A stretch of DNA of 64,000 bases from CAWFFV01 sp963814985 (GCA_963814985.1 CAWFFV010000025.1:62001-126000), one strand, 5' to 3'; positions 18,525-29,106 are shown, counted from the first letter of the stretch. Translations and numbers: made by a program. The notes: generated by a model not told the origin, from the letters alone.

Positions 18525-19302
18525 ATGCTACTAGCTGTGAAATATAGGAAACAGCATCCTTCCAGTATCATCTTTTTTATCTATATCCTCTTCTGCTCAT
18601 TTCTTGTTGTGGCATGCGGCGGAGTACCTCCACCACCACAGCATCCTTTGTCTATGGACAATGCACCCACAGACACGACAACTGGTACAGCCAGGCCAAC
18701 ATCGAATGCCAGTGTCCTGCCCATCCAGGTAATAGCAACGCAATCCAATATGACCTCCTATCCTGGCGGACAAATGAATATGACCATTTCCACCAGCCCC
18801 TATGCGGTTTGCTTCTTCAGTGTGGACTATGGGCGTGGGACACCGAGTAAGAATATGGGGATCGTGCCCAGGTACAGCAGATGCTAAAGGCGTAGCAAAC
18901 TGGACATGGCGTGTTGATACTCAAGCCCGTACGGGAACATGGCCTCTTACAATCAGCGCAGTATTGCCCAATGGAGCAAAGACATCAACCCAGGTGAACG
19001 TCACAGTAGCACTTCCGCCGCTCAGTGTGGTGACCGCCCAGACGAATTTGAGTGCACGAGCAGGAGGAAATATGGTACTGACTATTGCTACGGCACCTGG
19101 TATAGATTGCACGTTAACGCTGAACTATGGGCCAACGAAGCCTGTTAAATTCCTGAAAAGCAGATCGAATGTTAATGGTGTGGTAAGTTGGATGTGGCGT
19201 GTTGATAATCTTGCGGCACAAGGCGCATGGCCGCTAACAGTTACAGCAACACTTGCTGATGGAGAACAAACATCAGCTCAGGTGACAATGAATATTCTGT
19301 AA
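18525..19302 (+). pseudogene. Lipoprotein with two Ig-like repeats, one frameshift
   Basis: The start at 18525 is set by a GGAGGT ribosome site at 18510-18515. The signal peptide ends in a lipobox, VVACGG, so the protein would be a lipid-anchored exported protein. After a Thr/Pro-rich spacer come two related repeats of about 85 residues, each with a beta-rich pattern (SYPGGQMNMTI / ARAGGNMVLTI, then NWTWRVDTQARTGTWPLTI / SWMWRVDNLAAQGAWPLTV). One extra base in a CCC run near 18866 breaks the frame inside repeat 1; without it the gene would be about 258 residues. I do not recognise the family. A role at the cell surface beside the exopolysaccharide genes is plausible. Confidence 0.7.
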
Positions 19303-19455
19303 GTATTTGTTTCCTGGAAACGATCTGGTTGGTTTATCTGCTATTCCCTGAGGATTTTATGTAGTATCTATAGTACTTTGGTTTTGTTATGTGATCTACA
19401 TAAACCGGAGAGCGTATAAAAATTGTGGCTTTGGATGTGCCATGAGGAGTCTTCT

Positions 19456-20646
19456 GTGAAAAGTTCAGTATACATTTTATGGCTTGAGGGGATAAACCCT
19501 GAGGGTCTTGCAGCAATTCCTGCTCTTGCAATGATGCTAACTCGTGGTGTTGATCTGCATCTGATACCTCAACCGCTGGTCGAGCCAGGACAATGCTATT
19601 ATCAGGCTTTGACAGGAATGGGATCAGGGAAGTTTGGACGTTTTGATGCAATGCAACCTGAGGGGTATAGGGTGCATGAAAATCATGATACTCCTGACGG
19701 GGCACAAGGTCACCTGTTACCAGATATCTTACGCCAGTGCCAGCTAGCCGTTACCTCCCTGGAAGTGAACCATAAAGATATACTGAATACGCTGAAGGAA
19801 CAAACTTCCGATTTTGCTCTTATACGCTTGCTGGATGCAGGTGCGCTAACCCCTGATGCATTGAATACATTGGTGGAGCAGTGTCTTGAGTTGCTCTCAC
19901 CCTCGTCTCACTTGCTTGTGTTAACAGATGTGTGGAGTCCTGCGCCCAAAGCATTTGTCAATATCAATGATTTTCTGGCAGATATTGGTCTCTTAGAGAT
20001 TGGTGAACCACGTCATCAAGCTGATATTATCTGGTCTGAGACGCTGGCATATGGCCTGGGAACAGGCCAGATCTGGATTAATTTACGCGGACGCGAGCCA
20101 CAAGGGGTGGTAAGTATGGGGCGCGAGTACCGGGACGTATGTGATGCCTTGATCCGCGAACTGCGTAGCAACTGGCTGGACCCCCAGACAAATGAACCTG
20201 TGGTTGAGCAAGTATTCAAAAGGATGAAATCTATACAGGGGATTATCTGTTTAAGGCCCCTGACTTGATTACCAGTGTATCGACCTGGCTATGCTGCCTC
20301 GCCGGGATCTACAACACTTCACCTGGATGGACAGAGCGTACAAGTTGTGGATGTCGTGAATGCTCTTCCGGCCCAGGCTCCCTACGCACGCCTGATAGCC
20401 AGTGGCCTCTCTCTGGTGAGTGGCTTTAAAGGGCAGGCACAACTGATCGATATTGTGCCCAATGTGCTGTATCTGTTGGGGCTGGCTATCCCATTGCGCA
20501 TTGATGGCAAGGTGGTAGCAAATATGTTCACAGAATCCTATCGTCAACAGGTGCATATCAAACATATTGACGATGAAGCGATGCTTTCGGATGAAGAGGA
20601 GGGATTGGTTGTGGATCGCTTGCGGGACCTGGGTTACCTTGGATAG
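19456..20646 (+). pseudogene. Type I phosphodiesterase/alkaline-phosphatase-like protein, frameshifted
   Basis: The start is a GTG at 19456 with AGGAG seven bases before it. It resembles the two alkaline-phosphatase-superfamily genes further down (VYILWLEGINPEG at the N terminus, a C-terminal segment ending VDRLRDLGYLG), but the usual metal and nucleophile motifs (GVDG, PPMTPPAW) are hard to find, so it may be a divergent or non-catalytic relative. Two single-base losses break the frame: one at a GGGG run near 20238 (correct reading would give GDYLFKAPDL), and one near 20275 before YRPGYAASP. It is part of the + strand block leading to the flippase. Confidence 0.6.
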
Positions 20647-20680
20647 TGGATGAAATGGCAAATGATAAAGAGCGAGACAA

Positions 20681-22666
20681 ATGACATTCAACATGGACGA
20701 AAATACTACCTCAGGAACCCCTTTCAATGCTCCATTCACTTTCCAGGAAAGTGCAAGAGGCCATCGTGAGCAGGAGCCAATTCGTTATGCGCAAATGGGT
20801 GAGTCACCGCCATTAGGACCACCCAGGTTCTACAAACTTACTGGGAGAAAAACTCTTCTTACTCCCCACATAACTTCACGTGATATTACTAAAGAACGTA
20901 CGCTCCATCTGGCACCTCCCCTGATGGTGCCTCCTGCACTGTCAGCTATCCGTCTTGCCTCCATTTCGATGGTTTCCGTACTGCCACGAGAAGAGCTTGG
21001 ACTCCCTCAGCAAGAGGTCTTTATCAATGACCAGATCGAGGATATCACACGTCGACAGACACTCATTCTCCTTCCTCCATTTCAGTTTCCAACGGAACTG
21101 ACAATCCCATCCGAGCAACAGGCTCTTATCGATAAGCGTCAAGCGGTTACCAGTACCGCCGGTGGGGCAGCTCTGGCCGGAGCTGGCGATTTAGTTTCCT
21201 CCGTTGTGCGCTACATAACCAATGTCGCTATGACACATATCGTCACGCGAGCTATGTATGGGATCTTTATTGAAACCAGTACTGTCGCGACCGTTGTGGG
21301 TTATGCTGCAAAGTTAGGGTTGGATAGTGCAACCTTGCACTTTCTCTCAACTTATCGGACAAAGGGTGAACGGGGACTGGCGGCTGGCGTTGTTCGTTTT
21401 GCAACCTATTTGACTGTTGTCGCGAGTCTTATCTGTGCTGCTTTATTTTATGGTGCTTCCACATTTTTAGCACATACTGTTTATCATAAAGATGTCTACG
21501 AGCTTCCTTTTAAAGAGATCGCGCTCCTTATTCCGCTTGTTGGCATACAGCTTGTAGTTGCCAGCGGGCTACAAGCTCTCAAAGCCATTAAATGGAAGGT
21601 GTACGTAGATCGTCTGATTTAGCCGACTTTGACGCTGGTGCTGCTGGTTGTCTTCTATTTTCTTGGTTTAAAGCTGGAAGCTTTGATTTTCTCGACTATC
21701 TGTGGGTATCTTGCTTCCATCATCGCAGGTCAATTGCTACTGGGTAAAGCGATGAAGAAGTTAGTCGTAGATGAGAAGGCTCACTATGATCCCAAGACAT
21801 GGATGCGTTTTGCATTACCCATGTTTTTCAATTCAATGATACGCACTATCTTAAATTCTACGGATATCCTCTTTTTAGGAGCATTAGCTACCACAGCCCA
21901 GGTTGGCCTGTATGGTGCGGCTGACCGTGTCAGCTACTTTGTCGTTGCTCCACTGCTTGCTCTCAACGTTATCTTCTCTCCTGTGATTGCTGAGTATTAC
22001 ACCAAGGGGAAGCATAGCGAGCTTGCCAGCATGTTTAAAGTGGTAACCAAGTGGTCGTTCTCCTTAAGTCTGCCTATCTTTCTCTGTTGCCTCATTTTTC
22101 ACGATGCCATTCTTGGCGTCTTTGGTGAGCAGTACACGAGTGCAGGTCTGGCACTGATCCTTCTCGCTCTTGGCAATCTGGTGGATTCCGCTGTTGGTCC
22201 TGTAAACTATGTGCTTATGATGACAGGGCGGGCAAAAATAATTCTTGTGAATAGTATCGCGACAGTGATTATCAATGTGACGCTTGCCCTTGTCTTGATA
22301 CCACGCTTCGATATTGTGGGTGCTGCGGTTGCTGCGGCCCTCACTGTCATTATTATTAATATGATAGGTCTGATAGAGGTGTACTGGTTGATGAAGATCT
22401 CTCCTTATCGTTGGGATATTCTGAAGCCGCTGGTAGCTGGTGGAATCGCCTCACTGATAGGCATCGTGTCCATGCGATTTATTCATGTGGGTCATGGGTA
22501 TGGATATCTGGCAATTTTTTTTGCACTCGGTCTAATCATTCCATTTGTGCTTGTGTATATTGCTATGCTAGCTATCCTGCGCTTTAGCGAGGAAGATGTG
22601 ATGGTATTTGATACTGTACGTGCCAAGTTCGGTAAGAAGAAAGCTGTATCACTGTCGATGCGGTAA
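20681..22666 (+). pseudogene. Wzx/MATE-like polysaccharide flippase interrupted by an in-frame TAG
   Basis: Two open stretches (20681-21622 and from 21623 on) lie in the same frame, separated by a single TAG at 21620-21622 in ...VDRLI-stop-PTLTLVLL. Joined, they form a ~660-residue protein: about 155 residues of non-membrane N terminus, then some 14 hydrophobic segments of the polysaccharide-transport type (MTHIVTRAMYGIF, ADRVSYFVVAPLLALN, LVDSAVGPVNYVLMMTGR). It would move lipid-linked repeat units outward. CAG to TAG is the simplest change. A second start with good spacing is not obvious, so it is unclear whether the halves are made separately. The long N-terminal tail is unusual for this family. 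Confidence 0.75.
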
Positions 22667-22681
22667 CAAGGAGAGTTCTCA

Positions 22682-23653
22682 GTGGCAGACCTTGTAGTCA
22701 GTATTATTATCATTACCTGCAATCGCCCCTTCTTGCTCAAACACTGCCTTGATCGTGTGCTGGCTCAGTCCTATTCTCACAAAGAGATCATTGTTGTGGA
22801 TAGTTCTTCCAACGCTCAAAGCGAGCTGGTGCTGGCATACTATCCATCTGTGCTCTCTGTACGTTTACAGGGACAACGCCATAATATGCCACAGGCTCGC
22901 AATGAAGGAATCGCTGTCTCTTCTGGTGATATCATTGCCTTTATTGATGATGACTCGATGGTGCAGGTGGGTTGGCTTGAAGCGCTGGTTAGCGTGTATA
23001 GTGATGGGATGGTTGGAGCCGCTGGCGGGCGTGTGATTGGTATACCGGAACCCTATTGCGATCAGGTTGCAGGTTCTCCGCGTCTCGTTGTGGCATCCTC
23101 AGGTCGGGTTATCGCCAAAGATGCTGGTTTAGTCAGTACCGATCAGGTAGAGGTTGATCATCTGATTGGCTGTAATATGTCATTTCGGTACAAAGCGTTG
23201 GAGCAGGTAGGGGGCTTTGATCCACACTATACCCTGACAAATTTACGCGAAGAGACTGATTTGTGTGTACGTGTGAAGAAAGCTGGTTGGCAAATCGTCT
23301 TCAATCCCTCTATTGCTGTCATACATTTTTCAGCTCGTAGCCTGCAACCATATTTCCTGGAGCGTCCCACTGTCCAATTTTCCAATGGCCGTAACTGTAC
23401 CTATTTTGCCATTAAGCATTTCGGGCTAAGTCCGCGCACGATTGTTGGACAGTTATTTGATGCAGGGAAATCCTGTGGGCGTGCAGCCTATTTTGCAGGA
23501 TTATTTAGTATTGGGGCTGTCGCACAGTTGGCTGGTCGCGTTGTAGGGTTAGTAGAAGGTTTGCACTGGCTTATGCGTAGTCAGCGGCGTGCCTCATCAA
23601 CGCCAAAGGTAGAGCCTCGATCTATGAGTAAGCAGAGGCTTCTTTCAACATGA
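22682..23653 (+). CDS. GT2 family glycosyltransferase
   Basis: A 323-residue GT-A fold enzyme starting at GTG 22682, after AAGGAGA. It opens with VVSIIIITCNRPFLLKHCLD, has AFIDDDSMVQVGWLEAL (metal-binding DDD/DXD, about residue 90), GCNMSFRYKALEQVGGFDP and REETDLCVRVKKAGW (ED region), all typical of GT2. C-terminal hydrophobic stretches from about 265 may associate with the membrane. It probably adds a sugar to the exopolysaccharide repeat unit; the donor is unknown. It lies 16 bases after the flippase and 22 before the next gene, so it is likely in one operon with them. Confidence 0.88.
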   Translation: MADLVVSIIIITCNRPFLLKHCLDRVLAQSYSHKEIIVVDSSSNAQSELVLAYYPSVLSVRLQGQRHNMPQARNEGIAVSSGDIIAFIDDDSMVQVGWLEALVSVYSDGMVGAAGGRVIGIPEPYCDQVAGSPRLVVASSGRVIAKDAGLVSTDQVEVDHLIGCNMSFRYKALEQVGGFDPHYTLTNLREETDLCVRVKKAGWQIVFNPSIAVIHFSARSLQPYFLERPTVQFSNGRNCTYFAIKHFGLSPRTIVGQLFDAGKSCGRAAYFAGLFSIGAVAQLAGRVVGLVEGLHWLMRSQRRASSTPKVEPRSMSKQRLLST

Positions 23654-23674
23654 TCATGAGGAGTGAGTGAGATT

Positions 23675-25234
23675 ATGCGTGCAGTCGTTTTTGGCGTTGA
23701 TGGGTTAAGTTTTCGTATCTTACATCCCCTGATAAAACGGGGTGATCTTCCTAATTTTGCTCGCTTGCAACGCGAAGGGGTCGAGTCAGAATTTATCTCT
23801 ACCGTTCCCCCAATGACGCCTCCTGCCTGGATGTCTCTGGTCACCGGGTTGAAACCTGCTAAACATGGAGTGTTCGACTTCTGGGAGTTTGATATTACAT
23901 CCCCTACTCTTCAGTCCCGATTGGTGACTCGTCGCAAGGGTGGAAAAGCTATCTGGAATATTTTGAGCGAATATGGCAAGCGTGTCATCGTTCTCAATGT
24001 TCCCCTCACCTATCCACCAGATCCCGTAAACGGTGTTATGGTCAGCGGCCTGATGACACCTGGTTCCTCTGCCCCTTTCACCTTTCCTCATACGTTTAAA
24101 GATGAGTTATACAAAATTCTTCCCGATTACCGCATTGATCTTTCACTGGAAAAGACATCCCCTGGCTATTTTGTGGATGCGGTTTTGGATATGACCGAGA
24201 AGCGTATTCAACTGCAAGAGCACCTGTTATCGGAGCATGAATGGGATTTTGCCTTCTTATCTTATGTAGGACCGGATCGCATTCAGCATCGCATCTGGGA
24301 TTCCATCGAAGCGCTTAGCCACGAGGGAACAAAGTATTTTCGCCTGTTGGATGATGCGCTAGGGCGTGTATTAAATCGTCTGTCGCCTGAAGATGTGCTC
24401 TTTGTCGCTTCCGATCATGGCTTTGTAGGAGCAAGAGACTGGTTCTACATCAACGAATTCCTGTGTCGTAAGAGTCTCCTGTCTCGCGGAACATCGGTGG
24501 AAACAAAACGGGCCGGACTCGTTGGGTTTGGACGTGAAGCTGCACAAAAGATGCATCTCTTAGGTCTGGTACGTCAGGCTCGTAAGACATACGAACACTT
24601 CTATGGGAAACCTGCAATCGAGAAGAAGAAAGGGATCTATCGGCCCTTCTTTGACTATATTGACTGGAATGATACCCATGCTTGTGTGCTCTCCTCGATG
24701 GCCTTTAGTGGTGGCAATGCAGATATTTTTCTGTCACCCAGGGCCACTGCGGAGGAGATGGAAGATTTACGCTTAACATTGGAGGCGCAACGTCATCCAG
24801 AGACAGGGGAACCGCTTGCTGATGCTATCTATGCTACTGATGCCTATGGCGTTGGTCCATTCCGTCCAACTGAAGAGCACTTGATTCTCTTACCCAGGCG
24901 TGGGACAACCTTTCATCTTGATATTGGACGAAAAAATCTGTGGGAGACTCTCGATGAAGGCAAAGGGGTTCATGAGAAGGAGGGTATCTTCTACGCCTGG
25001 GGAGCCGGTATTCAGCAGGGGGTACAGGTCGACCCATTGCAAATCTATGATCTTGTGCCGACTGCCCTGCATGCGCTTGGTGTGTCAGCCGATGAGCCAT
25101 TTGATGGACGAGTTGCTCGGGAAATCTTTGTGCAGAAGCAGCCGGAAAGTGATGTAGAGAACAAGGAACATGGCGAGAGCCTGGTAGCACGTAAGCTGAA
25201 ACGGTTGCAGGCGGGTAAGTCGCTGACCCAGTAG
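23675..25234 (+). CDS. Type I phosphodiesterase / nucleotide pyrophosphatase-like protein
   Basis: A 519-residue alkaline-phosphatase-superfamily protein (PF01663-like). The ATG at 23675 is preferred over the GTG at 23663 because AGGAG is 11 bases upstream and homology begins at MRAVVFGVDGLSFRIL. Metal-binding and nucleophile motifs are visible: GVDG (first Asp), STVPPMTPPAWMSLVTG (Thr nucleophile), GPDRIQHRIW (Asp and His) and VASDHGF (Asp-His). It has no signal peptide, so it is probably cytosolic. Members near exopolysaccharide genes may remove phosphate-linked groups, but the substrate is inferred only by context. It is a paralogue of the 25259 gene. Confidence 0.85.
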   Translation: MRAVVFGVDGLSFRILHPLIKRGDLPNFARLQREGVESEFISTVPPMTPPAWMSLVTGLKPAKHGVFDFWEFDITSPTLQSRLVTRRKGGKAIWNILSEYGKRVIVLNVPLTYPPDPVNGVMVSGLMTPGSSAPFTFPHTFKDELYKILPDYRIDLSLEKTSPGYFVDAVLDMTEKRIQLQEHLLSEHEWDFAFLSYVGPDRIQHRIWDSIEALSHEGTKYFRLLDDALGRVLNRLSPEDVLFVASDHGFVGARDWFYINEFLCRKSLLSRGTSVETKRAGLVGFGREAAQKMHLLGLVRQARKTYEHFYGKPAIEKKKGIYRPFFDYIDWNDTHACVLSSMAFSGGNADIFLSPRATAEEMEDLRLTLEAQRHPETGEPLADAIYATDAYGVGPFRPTEEHLILLPRRGTTFHLDIGRKNLWETLDEGKGVHEKEGIFYAWGAGIQQGVQVDPLQIYDLVPTALHALGVSADEPFDGRVAREIFVQKQPESDVENKEHGESLVARKLKRLQAGKSLTQ

Positions 25235-25258
25235 CTACAGAGAGAAAGAGTGGTTGTT

Positions 25259-26842
25259 ATGAGAGTACTGCTGTTTGGGATTGATGGTCTGACGTTTCGT
25301 ATTCTGGACCCTGATCGAACGTGGATTGCTCCCTAATTTTCAGCGTGTGCGTGATACCGGAGTACAGAGTATCCTGAAATCCACCACTCCTCCTATGACT
25401 CCTCCGGCCTGGATGGCGATCTCCACCGGACTGCTACCCGCCAAACATGGCGTCTATGACTTCTGGGAATATAACGTCGCAGGGGCACCCCCTGAAGTGT
25501 AGGGGCGCGGTTTACAAGCCCGTCCTCAGCCGAAACCGAATCAGGCCCCAGCGCACGTGTGGTGACACATCGGAAAGGTGGAAAGGCGCTATGGAATATA
25601 TTAAGCGATTGGGGTAAGCATGTCATCGTAGCAAATGTACCCATGACATATCCACCCGAACCCGTAAATGGCATTATGCTCAGTGGCTATATGGCTCCCG
25701 ATATGCGAGCCAATGTTACCTACCCTATCAGTTTTAAAGAAGAGCTACTCCAGGCTGTACCTGACTATCAGATAGACCTGGACCCGGCTGTATCAGGGGG
25801 ACAGATTGGTGATCCCCTGGCTGAGACGCTTAAAATGACACGTGCACGCATTGAAATGTTTCGTCTCTTGCTTGAGAAGCCCTGGGATTTCTGTTTTCTG
25901 GCGTGTAGCGGGGCTGATCGTATCCAACACTTACGCTGGGATGAGATTTTGGCATTTCATCCGCAAGCCGTCGAGTATTATCAACTCCTTGATACTGCTC
26001 TTGGAATGATGCTGGCTAAACTGCATGCTGATGATCTGTTGATGATTGTCTCGGATCACGGTTTTCGTGGAGTGAGGCGCAAGTTTTATCTTCAGGAGTA
26101 CCTCTACAAGAGGGGACTTCTCAGAATGAAAGGCGATAGTCAGCGTCATCGTACTGAGATATTGGGTCTGGCTCGCAGGGTTGTGCGGACATTAAAATTG
26201 CAGTCGCTGGCTCGTTTGTTGCGTAGTCAACTGCGTCGTACAGGTGTTATGCCCGTTGAGAAAGAGCAGCATGTTGCTCAGTTGCCCGATCTTGATTGGG
26301 TGCATACACATGCCTGGATTCCCTCTGCATCCGGCTTTTTAGCAGGCTATGCAGATATCTTTCTCGATGAGACACTTTCAGAGGATGCTATTCACGAGTT
26401 AATGACCGCTCTCCAGGGAATTCGTGACCCGGAGACAGATCAACCTCTAGTTGTAGAGATGTATCGTGAAGATGTTTATGGTGCAGGCCCCTTTGCACCG
26501 AAGGAGCGTCACCTGATCGTACTCGCCAATGAGCAAACGACACTGCCTACTGAGCTGGGACGAGGTGCCTTGTGGGAAACCAGTGATGTCACCTCCGGTA
26601 TTCACCATCCTGATGGGGTACTGTATCTCTATGGTAAGAATGTGAAATGTGGTGAGAAGATTGCTCCGACGTATGTCTACGATGTCGTTCCTACTATTCT
26701 TTCATATATGGAAGTACCGCTTCAGGATGATTTACATGGTCAAGTCGTACAAAATGCATTTGAACAGCCCCTGGTTGCCATACCTGATAATGAAGGTGTT
26801 GTGATGCGAAAGCTGAAGAAGCTAGCATCAAGAATAACTTGA
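25259..26842 (+). pseudogene. Second type I phosphodiesterase-like gene, frameshift plus insertion
   Basis: Parallel to the gene at 23675: MRVLLFGIDGLTFRILDP, then KSTTPPMTPPAWMAISTG, SGADRIQHLRWD and IVSDHGFRG. The frame is broken near 25320 (LIERGLLPNF lies in another frame) and again by about 70 inserted bases (25481-25551) carrying a stop, exactly where the paralogue reads FWEFDITS. From 25559 it is open for 427 residues, with MVTHRKGGKALWNIL matching the paralogue. The intact metal residues in the body suggest recent damage or a poor consensus. It is 24 bases after the previous gene. Confidence 0.78.
25481..25551. repeat. ~70-base insert inside the 25259 gene
   Basis: Compared with the paralogue at 23675, the codons for the FWEYNVA to RVVTHRKGG boundary are separated by about 70 extra bases. 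The insert has GGGGC and GCCCC near its two ends, and holds an in-frame TAG. The core GTAGGGGCGCGGTTTACAAG looks like a short interspersed element, but I cannot find a second copy in this window. Confidence 0.5.
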
Positions 26843-26881
26843 ACGGGAGACATCAAACTGTTCTGAGAGGATTGAAAACTG

Positions 26882-28102
26882 ATGGATCGGCGAATGTTTA
26901 CTGTCATCCTTAGTGCACTCGTCCTGGTTATCATCGCAGGAGGTGTACTGGCATATGTTGTATTATCTGGCCCTGGTGGATCGACAACTCAGGCGACTGT
27001 TATAGGACCTGTGCAGACAACCGGAGGGCCACCTCCAGTGGCAGGAAAGGGCTGTGGTATTACACAGACCACTGATGGCTATAAATTCTCCTGGTTGCAT
27101 GTCGCTGATGGCTCTCTCGTTGATGAAAAGAACTGTATTGTGACCCTGAAGGGTTTCAACTGGTCGCAACTGGAGTTTGGCAATGCTGTCGGTGGAGGTC
27201 CCAAGACAAGAATTAGTGAAGCAGGTCTCGCATGGTTTAGCCAAAACTTGCATACCAATGTATGGCGCATTCCTGTCAATACGACCTGGTGGAATCAAAA
27301 CGTCGATGTGCCAGCAGCAGGGATGCCGTATCAAGCCTGGATACAGCAAGTAGTGAAATGGGTGGAGCAGAATGGCAACTATGTGATCCTGACCAAGGGA
27401 CCCCAGTTTCTTGCACCTCCCTGTGGCAATGGTAATACCTATTGTCCTCCACAAAACGATGCGCTAACAGAAATTGATACTGGTATGGCGGGTCCAGAGG
27501 TAAAAACGACCGGACAATATATTGACGCTGCTGTGAAGATGTGGAGCAGCATCGCAAAACTCTATGCAAACGATCCTGCAGTGCTCTATGATAGTTGGAA
27601 TGAGATGCACGACATTGACCCTCAGACCTGGCAAGCCAGTACGAACACATTGATTACGGCTATTCGCGAACAAAACCCCCGCTCAGTCGTCTTCCTGGGT
27701 GGACCTAATTACAAAGGGAATATCAATGCCCTTGTACAGGGCACAGTGCCGGATTTTACACAGGCCAACCTCGTGTACGACTTTCACGTCTACAATGGTT
27801 TCAGCGGGACATACCTGGGTAAGAATTGCAGTGAGCCAATGAGCTATGTGTGGCGGAATTGGCCGAGTAATGCTGACATGCAGGTGAACTTCTCGCAGCA
27901 AAAAGGAAGGGCTGTTTCCTTTAGTGAATGGGGTGGATGTAATGATGTTGATGACTACAATCAGGCAATTACTACCTATGCACGTACTCACCATATCACT
28001 CTGACATACTACGACGAAACGAACGTAGCTACGAATATGGGGGAAGGTTATCAACTCACTCCAAATGGGATAAAAGTGCAAGCTGCTTATGCAACCCTCT
28101 AA
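26882..28102 (+). CDS. GH5-type glycoside hydrolase (cellulase-like), membrane-anchored or secreted
   Basis: A 406-residue protein with an N-terminal hydrophobic segment (about 7-29) that serves as a signal anchor, a short Gly/Pro/Thr spacer, and a clan GH-A domain. LKGFNWSQLE opens the barrel, and VWRIPVNTTWW is strand 2. SWNEMHD holds the acid/base Glu241, NLVYDFHVYNG lies at strand 6, and AVSFSEWGG holds the nucleophile Glu349. Both catalytic Glu and the usual Asn before Glu241 are present. It should cleave beta-1,4-linked glucan or mannan outside the cell. It is the last gene of the exopolysaccharide block, so it may trim or process the polymer (inference). Confidence 0.88.
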   Translation: MDRRMFTVILSALVLVIIAGGVLAYVVLSGPGGSTTQATVIGPVQTTGGPPPVAGKGCGITQTTDGYKFSWLHVADGSLVDEKNCIVTLKGFNWSQLEFGNAVGGGPKTRISEAGLAWFSQNLHTNVWRIPVNTTWWNQNVDVPAAGMPYQAWIQQVVKWVEQNGNYVILTKGPQFLAPPCGNGNTYCPPQNDALTEIDTGMAGPEVKTTGQYIDAAVKMWSSIAKLYANDPAVLYDSWNEMHDIDPQTWQASTNTLITAIREQNPRSVVFLGGPNYKGNINALVQGTVPDFTQANLVYDFHVYNGFSGTYLGKNCSEPMSYVWRNWPSNADMQVNFSQQKGRAVSFSEWGGCNDVDDYNQAITTYARTHHITLTYYDETNVATNMGEGYQLTPNGIKVQAAYATL

Positions 28103-28132
28103 TATGGGGAGGCACTTTGCTTTGCTAACTCT

Positions 28133-28162
28133 CAGCCGACCAACGCCGTTGTTGATCGGCTG
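28133..28162. terminator. Hairpin between convergent genes
   Basis: CAGCCGACCAACG-CCGTTGTTGATCGGCTG folds into a long, slightly imperfect stem, 31 bases after the GH5 stop and ahead of the 3' end of the minus-strand gene at 28228. There is no T run. It would work from either side. Confidence 0.5.
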
Positions 28163-28227
28163 GGAGCCAGAGGACGTTAGCGCCCTGTACTCAGTATACC
28201 CAAGGCTGTGCTACAGGTGCAAGCCTC

Positions 28228-29052
28228 TCAAGCAATTTCTTTGACGAGAGGCAATGCCTGACATATGATGTGCGCAGCTAATTCAAATGAAAAGAGTCCT
28301 GTGTTGATGAGGAGGTGGTACAGTACGGGTTGATGTCCATCAGCGCCATAGTAGTGTCGCAGGTAGCTATCATGTTCGTAGTCACGCTGTTCAATAAGCC
28401 GTTGCGCCTGTGTGTAATCCAAATGAAAAGACTTCATCACGTGGTCAATACGATAGGCTAGGGGGGCGAAAATATAAATATGGAGTGTCCGTGGTGCATT
28501 GTGTAGCAGGAACTGAGTGCCCCGCCCAACCATGATCACATTGCCTTGTGTTGCTAATTCCAGGACCACTCTTTGGGTTAAGTACAAATAGGCCAGTTCT
28601 CGTGATTGGGTCAGAGCTGTTGTTGGGTGAGCCAGCATATTGTAGTTGATGGTAAAAGGGCTGCTGGCCTGTATCGCTTCCAGGATATGCCCAACCATTC
28701 CCGAAGTTTGCTCATCTTGTTGGGCGGCAGAATGTACATCTACTCCCTGCCGTCGTGCTACCTCATCAATAATCTCATGGTCAATGTACTGAAGATTGCT
28801 CTCTCTGGCTACAATGCGAGCAATTTCTGAACCTCCGCTACCAAATTGTCGAGAGATCGTCACGACAACTGTATCAGAAGGTGGGACTCCCGAAGGCATA
28901 GCATCATTGGCCCATAGTGTTTCTGGAAGAAACCGAGTATTTTTTTGTACTTTCTCTGATGATTGTTCAGATTGTCCTCGTGTGCCAAATAGGTATGCCA
29001 TCGCTTGATCCTTAGTGTGTTGAACGGAGATTATTTCACCTTTTCTATTCAT
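28228..29052 (-). CDS. Cytidylate-kinase-like family protein
   Basis: A 274-residue protein of the PF13189 type. After about 60 residues of variable N terminus, it has VVTISRQFGSGGSEIARIVA (P-loop-like, GSGGS in place of GKS/T), YIDHEIIDEVARRQGV, NVIMVGRGTQFLL and LHIYIFAPLAYRIDHVM. The family is known to bind nucleotides, but its true substrate is unproven, so I give no gene name. An alternative start at the ATG coding MAYLFGTRG (about 29001) would remove 17 residues and is possible. No operon partner: the next genes on this strand begin at 29107 but are followed by a gap. Confidence 0.85.
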   Translation of the reverse strand: MNRKGEIISVQHTKDQAMAYLFGTRGQSEQSSEKVQKNTRFLPETLWANDAMPSGVPPSDTVVVTISRQFGSGGSEIARIVARESNLQYIDHEIIDEVARRQGVDVHSAAQQDEQTSGMVGHILEAIQASSPFTINYNMLAHPTTALTQSRELAYLYLTQRVVLELATQGNVIMVGRGTQFLLHNAPRTLHIYIFAPLAYRIDHVMKSFHLDYTQAQRLIEQRDYEHDSYLRHYYGADGHQPVLYHLLINTGLFSFELAAHIICQALPLVKEIA

Positions 29053-29106
29053 CGTACAACGCCATACAACGGTGATGCAAGCAGATGCTTGTCATCTACA
29101 AGGACG

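Noticed and set aside
26882..28102. Exosortase-type export context for the glycosyltransferase at 3193 and the GH5 protein
   Set aside because: No exosortase gene and no C-terminal sorting motif were seen, despite the N-terminal likeness of the 3193 enzyme to exosortase-associated glycosyltransferases.
28606..29008. Plus-strand frames opposite the cytidylate-kinase-like gene
   Set aside because: They are mirror frames of a well-supported minus-strand gene, with no ribosome site or recognisable domain.
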